Origin: Maribacter arenosus
GTDB lineage: Bacteria > Bacteroidota > Bacteroidia > Flavobacteriales > Flavobacteriaceae
DNA length: 64,000 nucleotides
Direction of reading: 5' to 3'
Assembly (NCBI RefSeq): GCF_014610845.1
Contig: NZ_JABTCG010000005.1
Coordinates: forward strand, 372,001-436,000
The notes beneath the pieces were generated by a model, which was not told where the DNA came from, searched no databases, and saw only the letters and a program-made list of their open reading frames with translations. Position numbers and translations under genes: made by a program. Positions 35,017 to 46,379 of this stretch are shown in pieces. The number at the start of each line of letters is the position of its first letter. Position 1 is the first letter of the stretch.

Positions 35017-35958
35017 TTAGCGTGAGGAGATGTTATATTTGGCTTCTTCGAATTCCTGTACAATTTCGGTGACTATCTGTTCTGCAGGTTTTATATCATG
35101 GATCAGTGCTGAGACTTGCCCTATTTCCAATTCACCTTCGACCATATCGCCCTCGAACATACCTCTTTTCGCCCGGGCCCTTCCCAAGAGTGCTTTCAAT
35201 TCTTCTTTGGTCGCCCCTTTTTCATAGGCCCGTTGTACATCTTGATAGAATTTGTTCTTGATCAATCGTACTGGGGCTAATTCCTTTAGCGTTAATTGGG
35301 TATCCCCTTCCCCAGCTTCGACCACCCGTTGCTTGAAAAGCTCATGGGATGAGGCCTCGTCACTGGCTACAAAGCGACTTCCTATTTGCACCCCATCGGC
35401 ACCTAACACCATTACCGCCAACATGGCCCTACCCGTTGCTATGCCACCTGCCGCAATCAAAGGGATTTCTATTTTTTCCTTCACGGCGGGAATCAATACC
35501 AACGTGGTAGTTTCATCGCGCCCATTGTGACCACCTGCCTCAAAACCCTCTGCCACGACAGCATCTACCCCAGCCTCTTGCGCCTTTAGAGCAAATTTGA
35601 CACTACTGACCACATGTACGACCGTTATCCCGTGTTCCTTTAGATGCGATGTCCATGTCTTTGGATTTCCTGCGGATGTAAAAACGATTTTTACGCCCAT
35701 TTCTATAATAAGGGCCATGATCTTGTCGATATCGGGATATAACATGGGTACGTTGACCCCAAAAGGTTGATCTGTTGCCTTTTGACATTTTTGGATATGC
35801 TCCCGTAAGACTTCAGGATACATACTTCCCGCACCGATAAGTCCCAATCCGCCAGCATTGGAAACGGCTGAAGCCAAGCGCCAACCACTGGCCCATACCA
35901 TTCCTGCTTGGATTATGGGGTATTTTATTCCGAAAAGCTGTGTGATTCTGTTTTGCAT
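35017..35958 (-). CDS. Nitronate monooxygenase family FMN protein
   Basis: A 313-residue TIM-barrel flavoprotein. It opens RITQLFGIKYPIIQAGMVW, followed by SNAGGLGLIGAGSM, GVNVPMLYPD, VEGFEAGGHNGRD-type loop (here AEGFEAGGHNGRDETTT, with the catalytic-position His), IAAGGIATGRAM and GADGVQIGSRFVASDEA, all class-typical phosphate- and flavin-binding segments. The family oxidises nitronates with oxygen; FabK-type enoyl reductases share the fold, so the activity is not certain. The gene is convergent with the decarboxylase/pseudogene and is followed on its 5' side by an inverted repeat. Confidence 0.9.
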   Translation of the reverse strand: MQNRITQLFGIKYPIIQAGMVWASGWRLASAVSNAGGLGLIGAGSMYPEVLREHIQKCQKATDQPFGVNVPMLYPDIDKIMALIIEMGVKIVFTSAGNPKTWTSHLKEHGITVVHVVSSVKFALKAQEAGVDAVVAEGFEAGGHNGRDETTTLVLIPAVKEKIEIPLIAAGGIATGRAMLAVMVLGADGVQIGSRFVASDEASSHELFKQRVVEAGEGDTQLTLKELAPVRLIKNKFYQDVQRAYEKGATKEELKALLGRARAKRGMFEGDMVEGELEIGQVSALIHDIKPAEQIVTEIVQEFEEAKYNISSR

Positions 35959-36010
35959 GAAAATTTGTCTGTTCTACATCCGTTGGGAACTAGTGAAAAA
36001 TACGTATTAT

Positions 36011-36054
36011 CCTCTCGACTGCTGTACCCGAGGCAGTTGGACCCTCGATGGGAG
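36011..36054. repeat. Imperfect inverted repeat, likely interspersed intergenic element
   Basis: CCTCTCGACTGC is followed by TGTACCCGAG and GCAGTTGGACC; CGACTGC and GCAGTTG pair over 7 bases with one G-U. CCTCGATGGGAG follows. The CTCGACTGC/CTCGATGGGA words are typical of short interspersed repeats in Flavobacteriaceae. It lies in the 105-base gap between mnmA and the nitronate monooxygenase gene, both on the minus strand. Confidence 0.4.
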
Positions 36055-36063
36055 AATACTATA

Positions 36064-37254
36064 TTATGAAATCACTCCCGACCCAATAAGTTCATCTCCG
36101 ATATACCAAGCCACAAATTGACCTTCGGTAATGGCCGATTGTTTCTCTTTAAAATCCACATAGAGTCCACTATCTATCCTATATAGTGTCGCCTTTTGCA
36201 AAGGTTGACGATAGCGGATTCTTGCCATAACCTCCATATTTTCATCCACGTTCAAGGCCATGTCTGGCCGTACCCAATGGATTTCGGCATTGGTCACAAA
36301 CAAGGTTCTGCGATATAATCCTGGATGCCCTTTACCTTGACCCGTATATATTACATTTTCTTCTATATCAGTGTCAATGACATACAAAGGATCTTTAGTG
36401 CCCCCGACATCCAACCCTTTACGCTGACCCTTGGTAAAATAATGGGCACCCTGATGTTCCCCCACAACTTTTCCGTCCTTGATAGTATAGTTTGGTTTTT
36501 TCGAAAAAAAGGCCAATTCATCTTCCTTGTTCCTAAAATCGGGTAACTGTTCGCGATACTGGTCCAACGTGGCTTCCACCTCTACAATAACTCCCTTTTT
36601 TGGTTTTAATTTCTGTTGGAGAAATTCCGGTAATCGAACCTTCCCTATAAAACAAAGTCCCTGGGAATCTTTTTTATCAGCGGTGATCAATTCATTATCT
36701 GCAGCGATCCGCCGCACTTCCGGTTTGGTCAGTTCCCCGATAGGAAAAAGTGTTTTGGATAATTGCTCCTGGTTAAGCTGGCATAAAAAATAGGATTGGT
36801 CCTTATTCCTATCAATACCCGAAAGCAGTTGAAAGGTTTCCTTGCCATCGGCGCTGGTAAAGGAACCTTTTCTACAATAATGTCCTGTTGCCACATAATC
36901 GGCCCCTAATTGTAAAGCGATTTTTAGAAAAACATCGAATTTGATCTCGCGATTGCATAACACATCCGGATTAGGGGTCCTCCCCTTCTCATATTCGTTG
37001 AACATATAGTCCACGATACGCTCCTTATATTCCACACTTAAATCAACCGTTTGGAATGGGATCCCTAATTTTTCAGCTACGATCAAGGCATCATTACTAT
37101 CTTCCAACCACGGACACTCTTCAGAAATTGTAACGGAATCGTCATGCCAATTCTTCATAAATAGGCCAATAACATCATACCCCTGTTCTTTCAACAGGTA
37201 TGCTGCCACACTAGAATCCACGCCTCCCGAGAGTCCTATAACTACTTTTTTCAT
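36064..37254 (-). CDS. mnmA: tRNA-specific 2-thiouridylase MnmA
   Basis: A 396-residue enzyme that installs the 2-thio group on U34 of Glu, Gln and Lys tRNAs. The ATP pyrophosphatase loop GLSGGVDSS is at residues 8-16. The two catalytic cysteines are C100 ([12 protein letters not shown]) and C201 ([10 protein letters not shown]), which form the persulfide and disulfide pair. [15 protein letters not shown] starts the middle domain and a beta-barrel ends the protein. Length is slightly above the common ~360-380. Flavobacteria often add residues in the middle domain, as here ([12 protein letters not shown]). It is divergent from the first FAS1 gene. Confidence 0.95.
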   Translation of the reverse strand: MKKVVIGLSGGVDSSVAAYLLKEQGYDVIGLFMKNWHDDSVTISEECPWLEDSNDALIVAEKLGIPFQTVDLSVEYKERIVDYMFNEYEKGRTPNPDVLCNREIKFDVFLKIALQLGADYVATGHYCRKGSFTSADGKETFQLLSGIDRNKDQSYFLCQLNQEQLSKTLFPIGELTKPEVRRIAADNELITADKKDSQGLCFIGKVRLPEFLQQKLKPKKGVIVEVEATLDQYREQLPDFRNKEDELAFFSKKPNYTIKDGKVVGEHQGAHYFTKGQRKGLDVGGTKDPLYVIDTDIEENVIYTGQGKGHPGLYRRTLFVTNAEIHWVRPDMALNVDENMEVMARIRYRQPLQKATLYRIDSGLYVDFKEKQSAITEGQFVAWYIGDELIGSGVIS

Positions 37255-37340
37255 TCTTTCTTAAAAGTGCACAAAAATACAAAATAAGGTAGTGCGACCC
37301 TAAAAAATGCAAGAACGCATTCCTGCGTGGAAATTTATTT

Positions 37341-37420
37341 TGTTAAACTTTTTACAATTAATGCTAAACAAAACGTAATCTTTTGTAATATTGTTTATCT
37401 TTTAATCGAATATGTTAAAC
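37341..37420 (+). promoter_or_regulatory. Upstream control region of FAS1 gene 1, near-copy of the region before FAS1 gene 2
   Basis: By hand alignment 69 of 80 bases are identical, without gaps, to 39451-39530. It contains GTTAAAC at 37342-37348, GCTAAAC at 37363-37369, GTTAAAC at 37414-37420, and the box TTTTGTAATATTGTTTATCT (37381-37400). The ATG is at 37455. Repeated GTTAAAC words suggest a regulator or alternative sigma site. Confidence 0.6.
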
Positions 37421-37454
37421 AAATTTATTTTATTAACCTTTAATATCTCTAACA

Positions 37455-39359
37455 ATGAAATCAAAAACTAAAATTTTAAATCGATTTATTTTGTTGCTGC
37501 TGGCGACATTTGTATTGTCCTGTTCCAATGATGATGATAACGGTCCTGACCAGAGGGAGGCAGATCCTGGAATGGTTGATGACCTGAATATCGTTGAAAC
37601 GGCCCTGGCCACAGAAAGTGTTAGTAGTTTGGTAGCGGCCTTGTCAAAGGCTGATGAAAGCGCTGCAAACGACCTTATTACCACGTTAAGTGATGAAAAC
37701 ACCAGTTTTACCGTCTTGGCTCCAACGAATGATGCTTTTGAAGACTTGTTGGCCCGATTGGATGGATTTGATTCCTTGGACGATTTTAATAACGAACAAT
37801 TACAGAATCTATTGGCTACCATATTGACCTATCATGTCGTAGGCGGTGCTTCCGTAGTTTCAGGGGACCTTTCAGAAGGACAGGTTGTATCAACAGTTCA
37901 AGGTGAAGACCTAACCGTGAGTTTAAGCGGTGGCGTATTCTTTACGGATGCCGCAGGTGAATCTGCACAAGTGACCTTGGCCGATGTAGAAACAAATAAT
38001 GGGGTTATACATTTAATAGACAAGGTGCTTTTACCTCAAGCTGCTTTGGATGCTTTAAGTGATGTGCTTTTGGTTTCCATAACCGATTTGGCGATTGCCA
38101 CCCCAACCCTAAGTAATTTGGTAGCGGCTTTATTGGCCGCAGATGGTGATTTACCAACCGTTTTGGCTGGTGAAGGTCCTTTCACAGTTTTCGCACCTAC
38201 TAACGATGCATTCGAAACTTTCTTGGCTGATAACGGATTTGCGGATTTGAGTGAGGTTCCTGTTGATGTACTAACTCAAGTTTTATTGAACCATGTGGTA
38301 AGCGGAACCAATCTATCTACAGACCTAACCGCTGGCTACGTGTCTACACTTTCAACCGCAGGTGCCGGTGGCAATAACTTAAGTATGCTTGTAGATCTAT
38401 CAACTGGCGTTACATTAAATGGTGTTTCCAATGTTACGGTAGCCGATAATAAAGCGATCAACGGGGTGGTACATATTGTTGATGCGGTTATAGGGTTGCC
38501 CAATATTGTGGACCATGCTGTTGCCAATGGAGATTTATCAGAATTAGTTGGTGCTTTGACATCCGGAGGCAATACCACCTTCACCACTTTGCTTTCCGAT
38601 TCGGAAACTGATTTTACGGTATTTGCTCCTGTGAACGCTGGCTTTTCAGCATTTACGAATCCAAATGCTAATGATTTGAATGCTATTCTGTCTAATCATG
38701 TTATAGTTGGTGCAGCCGCTTTTTCTAGTGGTTTATCCAATTCATATGTTACCACAGCAGCTGCGAATGCCGATGGGGACAATCTTAGCATGTATATCAA
38801 TACAGATGATGGAGTTACCATTAATGGCACAAGTAATGTTGCGGCTGCCGATATTGTGGCGACAAATGGGGTTATCCATGCCGTCGATGCAGTAATTGAT
38901 TTGCCAAGTGTAGTGACGTTTGCAGTTGCAGACCCGAACTTCTCAACCTTGGTTACAGCTTTGACTGAATTGACGCCAGCGACTGACTTTGTTTCGGTAT
39001 TGAGTACGCCAAATGGTACCGACCCAGCGCCGTTTACTGTATTCGCACCAACGAATGAGGCTTTTGCTGCGTTGGCCGCTATTCCTGAAGAAGATGTATT
39101 GACCCAAGTATTACTGCATCATGTAGTAGGAGGTGCCAATGTTCGTTCTACTGATTTAACTCCAGATGGAGACACTACAGCCACAACGTTGGAAGGTGAT
39201 AGTATGACGATAACCCTACCTGGTACGGGAGATAATATTGCAGATGTTACCGATGGTGCTGGCAATTCCGGAATTGGAATAATTGCAGTGGATGTACAAG
39301 CCAACAACGGGGTAATCCATGTATTGAATCAGGTGATGATTCCAGACACAACGAATTAA
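37455..39359 (+). CDS. Lipoprotein with four FAS1 (fasciclin) domains
   Basis: A 634-residue protein with signal peptide and lipobox (TFVLSC, Cys about 23) followed by acidic SNDDDN. Four FAS1 domains follow at about residues 40-197, 198-345, 346-475 and 476-632. Each shows the H1 box FTVFAPTNDAF (or FTVLAPTNDAF), a central NHVV/YHVV motif and the H2 box NGVIHxIDxVxLP. FAS1 domains mediate cell-cell or matrix adhesion; bacterial members are surface exposed, and some respond to light or stress. The domains here are more diverged from each other than those in the next gene. A terminator follows. Confidence 0.9.
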   Translation: MKSKTKILNRFILLLLATFVLSCSNDDDNGPDQREADPGMVDDLNIVETALATESVSSLVAALSKADESAANDLITTLSDENTSFTVLAPTNDAFEDLLARLDGFDSLDDFNNEQLQNLLATILTYHVVGGASVVSGDLSEGQVVSTVQGEDLTVSLSGGVFFTDAAGESAQVTLADVETNNGVIHLIDKVLLPQAALDALSDVLLVSITDLAIATPTLSNLVAALLAADGDLPTVLAGEGPFTVFAPTNDAFETFLADNGFADLSEVPVDVLTQVLLNHVVSGTNLSTDLTAGYVSTLSTAGAGGNNLSMLVDLSTGVTLNGVSNVTVADNKAINGVVHIVDAVIGLPNIVDHAVANGDLSELVGALTSGGNTTFTTLLSDSETDFTVFAPVNAGFSAFTNPNANDLNAILSNHVIVGAAAFSSGLSNSYVTTAAANADGDNLSMYINTDDGVTINGTSNVAAADIVATNGVIHAVDAVIDLPSVVTFAVADPNFSTLVTALTELTPATDFVSVLSTPNGTDPAPFTVFAPTNEAFAALAAIPEEDVLTQVLLHHVVGGANVRSTDLTPDGDTTATTLEGDSMTITLPGTGDNIADVTDGAGNSGIGIIAVDVQANNGVIHVLNQVMIPDTTN

Positions 39360-39382
39360 TCGATTGAATATAATGATGATAT

Positions 39383-39411
39383 AAAAAGCCGCTTAATGCG
39401 GCTTTTTTTTG
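39383..39411 (+). terminator. Rho-independent terminator
   Basis: AAAAAGCCGC (39383-39392) and GCGGCTTTTT (39398-39407) pair perfectly around TTAAT, followed by more T. It separates the two FAS1 genes, so each is transcribed from its own copy of the control region. Confidence 0.9.
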
Positions 39412-39450
39412 TTTTCATCTTTAACGTAAAGCTTTGATATCCAATTATTT

Positions 39451-39530
39451 TGTTAAACTTTTTATAATTAACGCTAAACAAGACGCAACTTTTTGTATTA
39501 TTGTTTATCTATTTATAGAATAAGTTAAAC
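39451..39530 (+). promoter_or_regulatory. Upstream control region of FAS1 gene 2, near-copy of 37341-37420
   Basis: The spacing of GTTAAAC (39452-39458), GCTAAAC (39473-39479), the box TTTTGTATTATTGTTTATCT (39491-39510) and GTTAAAC (39524-39530) is identical to the first copy, an exact 2110-base offset. The ATG is at 39556. Confidence 0.6.
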
Positions 39531-39555
39531 AATTTAATTACTAAAAACACCCACT

Positions 39556-42063
39556 ATGAAAAATGTATTACAACTCCGAAGATTTTTTTTCTTGGCGTTA
39601 CTATCATTGTTCGTGCTATCCTGTGACAAGGATGAGAATGATGGACCAGCCAAGGAAAACGAAGAAATGAACATCGTACAAACAGCGGTAGGTCAAGACG
39701 CCTTAAGCTCTTTGGTGGCTGCTTTAACCAAAGCAGACGAAAAGGATGGAACCGATTTAGTACAAACCCTAAGTGGTGATGGTCCATTTACGGTTTTTGC
39801 CCCAACCAACGAAGCCTTTACAGCGCTCTTAGGTGCTTTGGACGGTTTTGATTCCCTTGAGGATTTTGATACCGATGAGGAAAAAGACCTTTTAGCAACT
39901 ATTCTTACCTATCATGTTGTTGCAGGGGTGGCCGCTAAATCCACTGACTTAAGCAATGGGCAAAGTATAGCTACCGTGCAAGGGGAAGATGTTTCCATTA
40001 ATTTAGAAGGTGGTGTTTTTATTCAAGATGCTACGGAAACCGATGCCACTGTTGTCATGGCCGATGTAATGGCAAGTAATGGTGTAGTGCATGTCATAAA
40101 TAAAGTACTTCTACCTCAAGCAATTATAGATGCATTAAATGGGGAGGAAGAAGAGGAAGAGGAACTAGGGACCCTTGTGGATATCGTTGTTGAAGCTGAA
40201 AGCCTTTCAATTTTGGAAGCTGCCGTACTTAAAGCGGATTTGGCAGGAACGTTAAGTAGCGAAGGTCCATTTACAGTATTTGCCCCAAGTGACGATGCCT
40301 TCATTGCCCTATTGGATATTTTGGGCGATGATTACAACGGTTTGGATGATTTTGATACCGAGGAAGAAATGATGTTGTTGAAAGATATACTTCTTTATCA
40401 CGTGATTCCAGCGGAAGTGAAAGCTGCCGACCTTGCGGAGGGATCAGTCGCAACCGCATTTAGCGAAAATTCCATCCATGTTATAGCCTCCGGGGAAACT
40501 TTCGTCATAGGGGATGCATCTGATGTAGATGCCAATATAACCGGTACGGACATTATGGCTTCCAACGGGGTAGCCCATACGATAGATAAGGTTTTATTAC
40601 CTCAAGCGGCCATAGACTTTGTAACAGCGATGAGTTTAAAGACCATTGTTGAAATTGCAGTTGAGACCGATGATTTGAGCCTTTTAGTAGGCGCTTTACA
40701 ACAAGCGAACGCCGGTTTGGTCGAAACCTTAAATGGTGAAGGTCCGTTTACTGTATTCGCTCCTACCAATGCCGCTTTTGTTGCCTTATTGGATGCCCTT
40801 GGGGATGACTACCATAGCTTGGCCGATTTTGACACCCAAGATGAGAAAGATCTTTTGGTGAAGGTATTGACGTATCACGTTGTTGCCGGTGCTGCTGCCT
40901 TCTCAACAGACCTTAGCGATGGCCAGATGATTGAAACTGTACAAGGGGAAAGTGTTGGTGTAAATATCAAAGACGGAATGGTTCATATTGTAGATGCGAC
41001 CGACTCGAATGCAACGGTTGTCCTAGCGGATGTCGAAGCGAGTAACGGCGTGGTGCACGTAATCAATAAAGTCTTAGTACCCCAAGAGGTATTGGATATG
41101 CTAACGGCTTCCAGCTTAAAGACCATTGTAGAAATTGCAGTCGAGACCGATGATTTAAGCCTTTTAGTGGGCGCTTTACAACAAGCGAACGCCGGTTTGG
41201 TAGAAACGTTAAGCGGCGATGGACCATTTACGGTTTTTGCGCCGACCAACGAGGCTTTCGTAGCTTTATTGGATGCCCTAGGGGATGACTACCATAGTTT
41301 GGCCGATTTTGACACCCAAGAGGAAAAAGACCTTTTGGTCAAGGTATTGACCTACCATGTAGTTGCTGGTGCTGCCGCTTTCTCAACCGATTTGAGTGAT
41401 GGCCAGATGATTGAAACTTTTCAAGGTGAAAAAGTCGGAATCAGTATTATGGGAGGTATGGTCTATATAGACGATGCTACAGCTCACAATGCAAAAGTGG
41501 TATTAGCCGATGTAGAAGCGAGTAATGGGGTGGTTCATGTGATCAACAAGGTCTTGTTGCCCCAAGAAGTATTGGATATATTGAATCCACCAGTACCCAA
41601 CATCGTGGAAACGGCACAGAGTGTAGATGATTTAAGTCTATTGGTTGACGCCTTGATCCAAGCAGATGCCGGATTGGTCGAAGCCCTAAGTGGTGAGGGT
41701 CCGTTTACTGTTTTTGCCCCAACGAATGCCGCTTTTGAAGATTTATTGGCCCTCATACCCAATTGCGGATCTATTGCTGATTTTGATACTGAGGAAGAAA
41801 AGGCGCTATTGGCGAAGATCTTGACCTATCATGTTGTGGCAGGAGCAGCGGTAGCTTCCGGAGACCTTAGTGACCATCAAGAAATTGTAACATTACAAGG
41901 AGAATCAGTATTTGCAATTATTGATCACGGTGTGGCAATTAGGGACAAAACACATACTGATGCCAATGTAGTTGGCGCCGATGTCGTAACCAGCAATGGC
42001 ATTGTACATGTTATTGATAAAGTATTATTATCCCAAGAAGTTTTAACACTTCTAGGTCATTAA
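39556..42063 (+). CDS. Lipoprotein with five FAS1 (fasciclin) domains
   Basis: This 835-residue protein has a signal peptide (FFLALLSLFVLSC) and lipidated Cys followed by DKDEND. Five FAS1 domains occupy about residues 38-200, 208-360, 361-519, 520-678 and 679-835, each with FTVFAPTNxAF, a YHVV core and NGVxHxIxKVLLPQ. A short poly-Glu linker (EEEEEELG) separates domains 1 and 2. Domains 3 and 4 are a recent duplication with a 480-base period. With the gene upstream it makes a pair of surface adhesion-type proteins sharing one control region. Confidence 0.9.
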   Translation: MKNVLQLRRFFFLALLSLFVLSCDKDENDGPAKENEEMNIVQTAVGQDALSSLVAALTKADEKDGTDLVQTLSGDGPFTVFAPTNEAFTALLGALDGFDSLEDFDTDEEKDLLATILTYHVVAGVAAKSTDLSNGQSIATVQGEDVSINLEGGVFIQDATETDATVVMADVMASNGVVHVINKVLLPQAIIDALNGEEEEEEELGTLVDIVVEAESLSILEAAVLKADLAGTLSSEGPFTVFAPSDDAFIALLDILGDDYNGLDDFDTEEEMMLLKDILLYHVIPAEVKAADLAEGSVATAFSENSIHVIASGETFVIGDASDVDANITGTDIMASNGVAHTIDKVLLPQAAIDFVTAMSLKTIVEIAVETDDLSLLVGALQQANAGLVETLNGEGPFTVFAPTNAAFVALLDALGDDYHSLADFDTQDEKDLLVKVLTYHVVAGAAAFSTDLSDGQMIETVQGESVGVNIKDGMVHIVDATDSNATVVLADVEASNGVVHVINKVLVPQEVLDMLTASSLKTIVEIAVETDDLSLLVGALQQANAGLVETLSGDGPFTVFAPTNEAFVALLDALGDDYHSLADFDTQEEKDLLVKVLTYHVVAGAAAFSTDLSDGQMIETFQGEKVGISIMGGMVYIDDATAHNAKVVLADVEASNGVVHVINKVLLPQEVLDILNPPVPNIVETAQSVDDLSLLVDALIQADAGLVEALSGEGPFTVFAPTNAAFEDLLALIPNCGSIADFDTEEEKALLAKILTYHVVAGAAVASGDLSDHQEIVTLQGESVFAIIDHGVAIRDKTHTDANVVGADVVTSNGIVHVIDKVLLSQEVLTLLGH
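40634..41593 (+). repeat. Tandem 480-base duplication encoding FAS1 domains 3 and 4
   Basis: Unit 1 (40634-41113) and unit 2 (41114-41593) share long identical runs, for example around LKTIVEIAVETDDLSLLVGA in both, and YHVVAGAAAFSTDLSDGQMI. The period is exactly 480 bases (160 codons), so frame is kept. Divergence is concentrated in the strand before the H2 box. Confidence 0.85.
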
Positions 42064-42320
42064 GTCAGGTATAGTTTAGTTTGTGATTTATTGGTTGTTT
42101 ATGAACTTCCTTGTTTAAATTCGAAAATCATTCGGGTTTGAGCTTGGAAGTTTTTTTTGGTATATAACCTCTTATTGTATCACCTTCGAAATCCACAAAC
42201 ATCATCACCGATACTTTTAGCATACAAAATCGGACGCTTTACAACTTTTAATTCGTAAACGAACTATTTAATCACATCTTTGAAGTCCCAAATCTTACCA
42301 AACTAAATCTATTTAATGCT
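42064..42320. other. Intergenic region after FAS1 gene 2, no gene seen
   Basis: This AT-rich stretch between the convergent FAS1 gene and yidC has no open frame or homology I can support. The only structure is the terminator just beyond it. Confidence 0.4.
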
Positions 42321-42352
42321 AAAAGCCCCGACGTTTTCGTCAGGGCTTTTTG
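42321..42352. terminator. Bidirectional terminator between FAS1 gene 2 and yidC
   Basis: AAAAGCCCCGACG (42321-42333) and CGTCAGGGCTTTT (42338-42350) pair with one mismatch around TTTT. T-runs flank it on both strands. It lies 68 bases past the yidC stop, so it mainly serves yidC and may also stop the FAS1 transcript. Confidence 0.8.
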
Positions 42353-42419
42353 GTTTATATTCTGCTTTGACTAAGCTCAGTGGAATTGGATAAAAATGGT
42401 ATTATTCTAAGCTCTGTGC

Positions 42420-44276
42420 CTATCTTTTTCCCGTTTTTTTCTGTTCTTCTGCCTGCTCCATCATTTCGCGCATCTTTCGCTGGAATTTATTCTCCTTCTT
42501 GGGTTTCTGTTTATTCACCTGTATCTGTGCGTGTATCTTTTCATCGTCCAAGATGAACTTCTTAATGGCCAACATTATGAATATGGTAATCAAGTTTGAT
42601 ACAAAATAGTACAAACTCAAGCCACTGGCATAGTTGTTAAAGAAGAACAACATCATAAATGGCATTAAGTACATGATGAACTTCATATTGGGCATACCCG
42701 GTTGCTGCGGCATATTCTGTCCTGTGGTCATCATCATATAGAAGAAAATAGCTACCGATGCCAATATGGGGAATAAACTAATATGATCTCCATAGAAAGG
42801 AATTGAAAATCCTTCAGGAAATTGATAGATAGTATCGAAGGAAGATAGATCATCTGCCCACAGGAACGACTTTTGACGTAATGCAAAAGAGGTTGGGAAA
42901 AACATGAACAGGGCATAGAATATCGGCATTTGCAAAAATGCGGGGATACAACCACTCATAGGACTAACCCCAGCCTTATTGTAGAGCTTCATGGTCTCTT
43001 GCTGCTTTTTCATGGCATTATCCTTGTACTTTTCACCCAACTCGGTAATCTCAGGTTTTAAGACCTTCATTTTCGCTTGGGACAGGTATGACTTATACGT
43101 AACCGGCGACATAGCCAGGCGCACCAAAATAGTCATGATCACAATGGCGATACCTGCTGGCAAAAGTGAACTCAGCCAAGAATAAAACGGGGTAAACATA
43201 TAACGGTTGATCCAACCGAAAATACCCCATCCAAAAGGAATCGAATCTGCAAGTCCCAATTCTTTATACTCATCCAATACATCAACATCCGTGGGACCGT
43301 AGTACCAAAACAGATTCTGGGAAAGTTCCCCTCCATTCATCTCCAATTCCACTTTTGAATTGTATTCCTTGGTAAACCCAAATGTTCTACTTTCCTCTTC
43401 CACTAAATTAATAGAAGACAATTCAGCCTTTTTAAAGGTCTCTTTAGTGGCCAAGATCGAGCTAAAAAAGTGTTGTCGATACGATAACCATTTTACATCA
43501 GTTTCGATTTCCTCATCATCACTACCTTCAGAGAGTTTACTTATTTTATCGTCTTCATGGTTATACGTTAACCGTGTATATCTATTTTCATATTGGATAC
43601 TTTTGGAATGACGGATTCCTTTTAATCCCCACTCCAATTGTATAGGACTACTATTTATTATCCCATTCAGCCCTTGGGACCGTATGGTGAAATCAACCAA
43701 ATAATCATTCGGTTTCATTTCGTACCGATATTCCAAATATTTATCCGGCGCTACCTTCGCCTTCATTGAAAGGACTTGGTTGTTGCCATTATTTTCCATA
43801 GAAGGCTCAAAGAAAAGATCTTTGGTATTCAGCACCCTATTATCCGAAGTAGAAAAATTCAGCCCAAAAGAAGCATTCCCATCCTTTACCAAATACACTG
43901 GAATTGAATCATAGGTCACGAAATCCCGCATTTTAGCCTCAACGATTTGTCCACCTTTGTTACTTATTTTCAAAGTGACCAATTCATTTTCGAGAGTAGT
44001 GACCCCATCGGAAGGTGCGGTATAACCAAATGCTCCTATGGTATTTTTATAATTGGCGACTAAAGTAGAATCCTGGAGGTCTATGGCTGCGGGTGCTTCT
44101 TCTGTTATTTTGGGTGTTTCATCCTTTTTCGACGCTTCCTCAACCTGTTCCTGTTTGGCTTTTTGGGCTTCCAGTTCTTCTGGCGTAGGTCTGTTTTGGT
44201 AAAACATGAATATGAGTATCCCAAAAATCAGCACGAAGCCAATGATAGAATTAATGTCTATTTTCTTTTCTTCCAT
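42420..44276 (-). CDS. yidC: Membrane protein insertase YidC
   Basis: The 618-residue insertase has the Gram-negative layout: an N-terminal membrane segment (about 8-23), a linker rich in Glu/Lys, a large periplasmic beta-supersandwich domain (about 70-350), and the conserved C-terminal Oxa1 core from about 370 with the LSSLLPAGIAIVIMTILVRLAMSP start of the first core helix (quoted in part), YKSYLSQAKMKVLKPE, and later helices with the SGLSLYYFVSNL segment. It ends in a basic tail that can contact the ribosome. It lies 76 bases downstream of pyrG on the same strand. Confidence 0.95.
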   Translation of the reverse strand: MEEKKIDINSIIGFVLIFGILIFMFYQNRPTPEELEAQKAKQEQVEEASKKDETPKITEEAPAAIDLQDSTLVANYKNTIGAFGYTAPSDGVTTLENELVTLKISNKGGQIVEAKMRDFVTYDSIPVYLVKDGNASFGLNFSTSDNRVLNTKDLFFEPSMENNGNNQVLSMKAKVAPDKYLEYRYEMKPNDYLVDFTIRSQGLNGIINSSPIQLEWGLKGIRHSKSIQYENRYTRLTYNHEDDKISKLSEGSDDEEIETDVKWLSYRQHFFSSILATKETFKKAELSSINLVEEESRTFGFTKEYNSKVELEMNGGELSQNLFWYYGPTDVDVLDEYKELGLADSIPFGWGIFGWINRYMFTPFYSWLSSLLPAGIAIVIMTILVRLAMSPVTYKSYLSQAKMKVLKPEITELGEKYKDNAMKKQQETMKLYNKAGVSPMSGCIPAFLQMPIFYALFMFFPTSFALRQKSFLWADDLSSFDTIYQFPEGFSIPFYGDHISLFPILASVAIFFYMMMTTGQNMPQQPGMPNMKFIMYLMPFMMLFFFNNYASGLSLYYFVSNLITIFIMLAIKKFILDDEKIHAQIQVNKQKPKKENKFQRKMREMMEQAEEQKKTGKR

Positions 44277-44352
44277 TTAAAATTGAATTTAGACCCGCCC
44301 GTAAATCGTGAAGGTCTTAAACTGTCAGCAAATATATGCCCAAATGTGCAGT

Positions 44353-46053
<1,701 letters not shown>

Positions 46054-46287
46054 TTACCTAGGAAATTCTTTCTGAATTTTACGAACAAGGGGTTCCAAAC
46101 CATTGATTTTAATCTCTAACATAGACCTCAGCAAATCACCTAGCTTTCCATCGGGAAATCCTTTTTGGCGAAACCATACCAAATAAGGCTCAGGAAGGTC
46201 TACTAAATAACGGTTTTTAAACTTCCCTATAGGCATTTTATAATGGGCAAGCTCAATAAGTTTTTTATAATCAGGTTTGATCTCCAT
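46054..46287 (-). CDS. DUF3820 family protein
   Basis: A 77-residue cytoplasmic protein. YKKLIELAHYKMPIGKFKNR, then DLPEPYLVWFRQKGFPDGKLG, and a helix LRSMLEIKINGLEPLVRKI match the small DUF3820 family (M-P-F/I-G-K-Y/F, LPEPYLxWF motif). A Pseudomonas relative was described as a quorum-sensing-regulated virulence factor with a winged-helix-like fold; role unknown here. The frame extends to 46323, but the family sequence begins at the ATG at 46287. It lies between pyrG (63 bases) and the DUF922 gene (92 bases). Confidence 0.75.
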   Translation of the reverse strand: MEIKPDYKKLIELAHYKMPIGKFKNRYLVDLPEPYLVWFRQKGFPDGKLGDLLRSMLEIKINGLEPLVRKIQKEFPR

Positions 46288-46379
46288 TATATTTTTAAAG
46301 TATTTCAATTTCAACAAGATCACTAGTAATTACCCATGGTTACGAATTGAAAGCGTAAAGGTAACTAGGCCAAATACAA

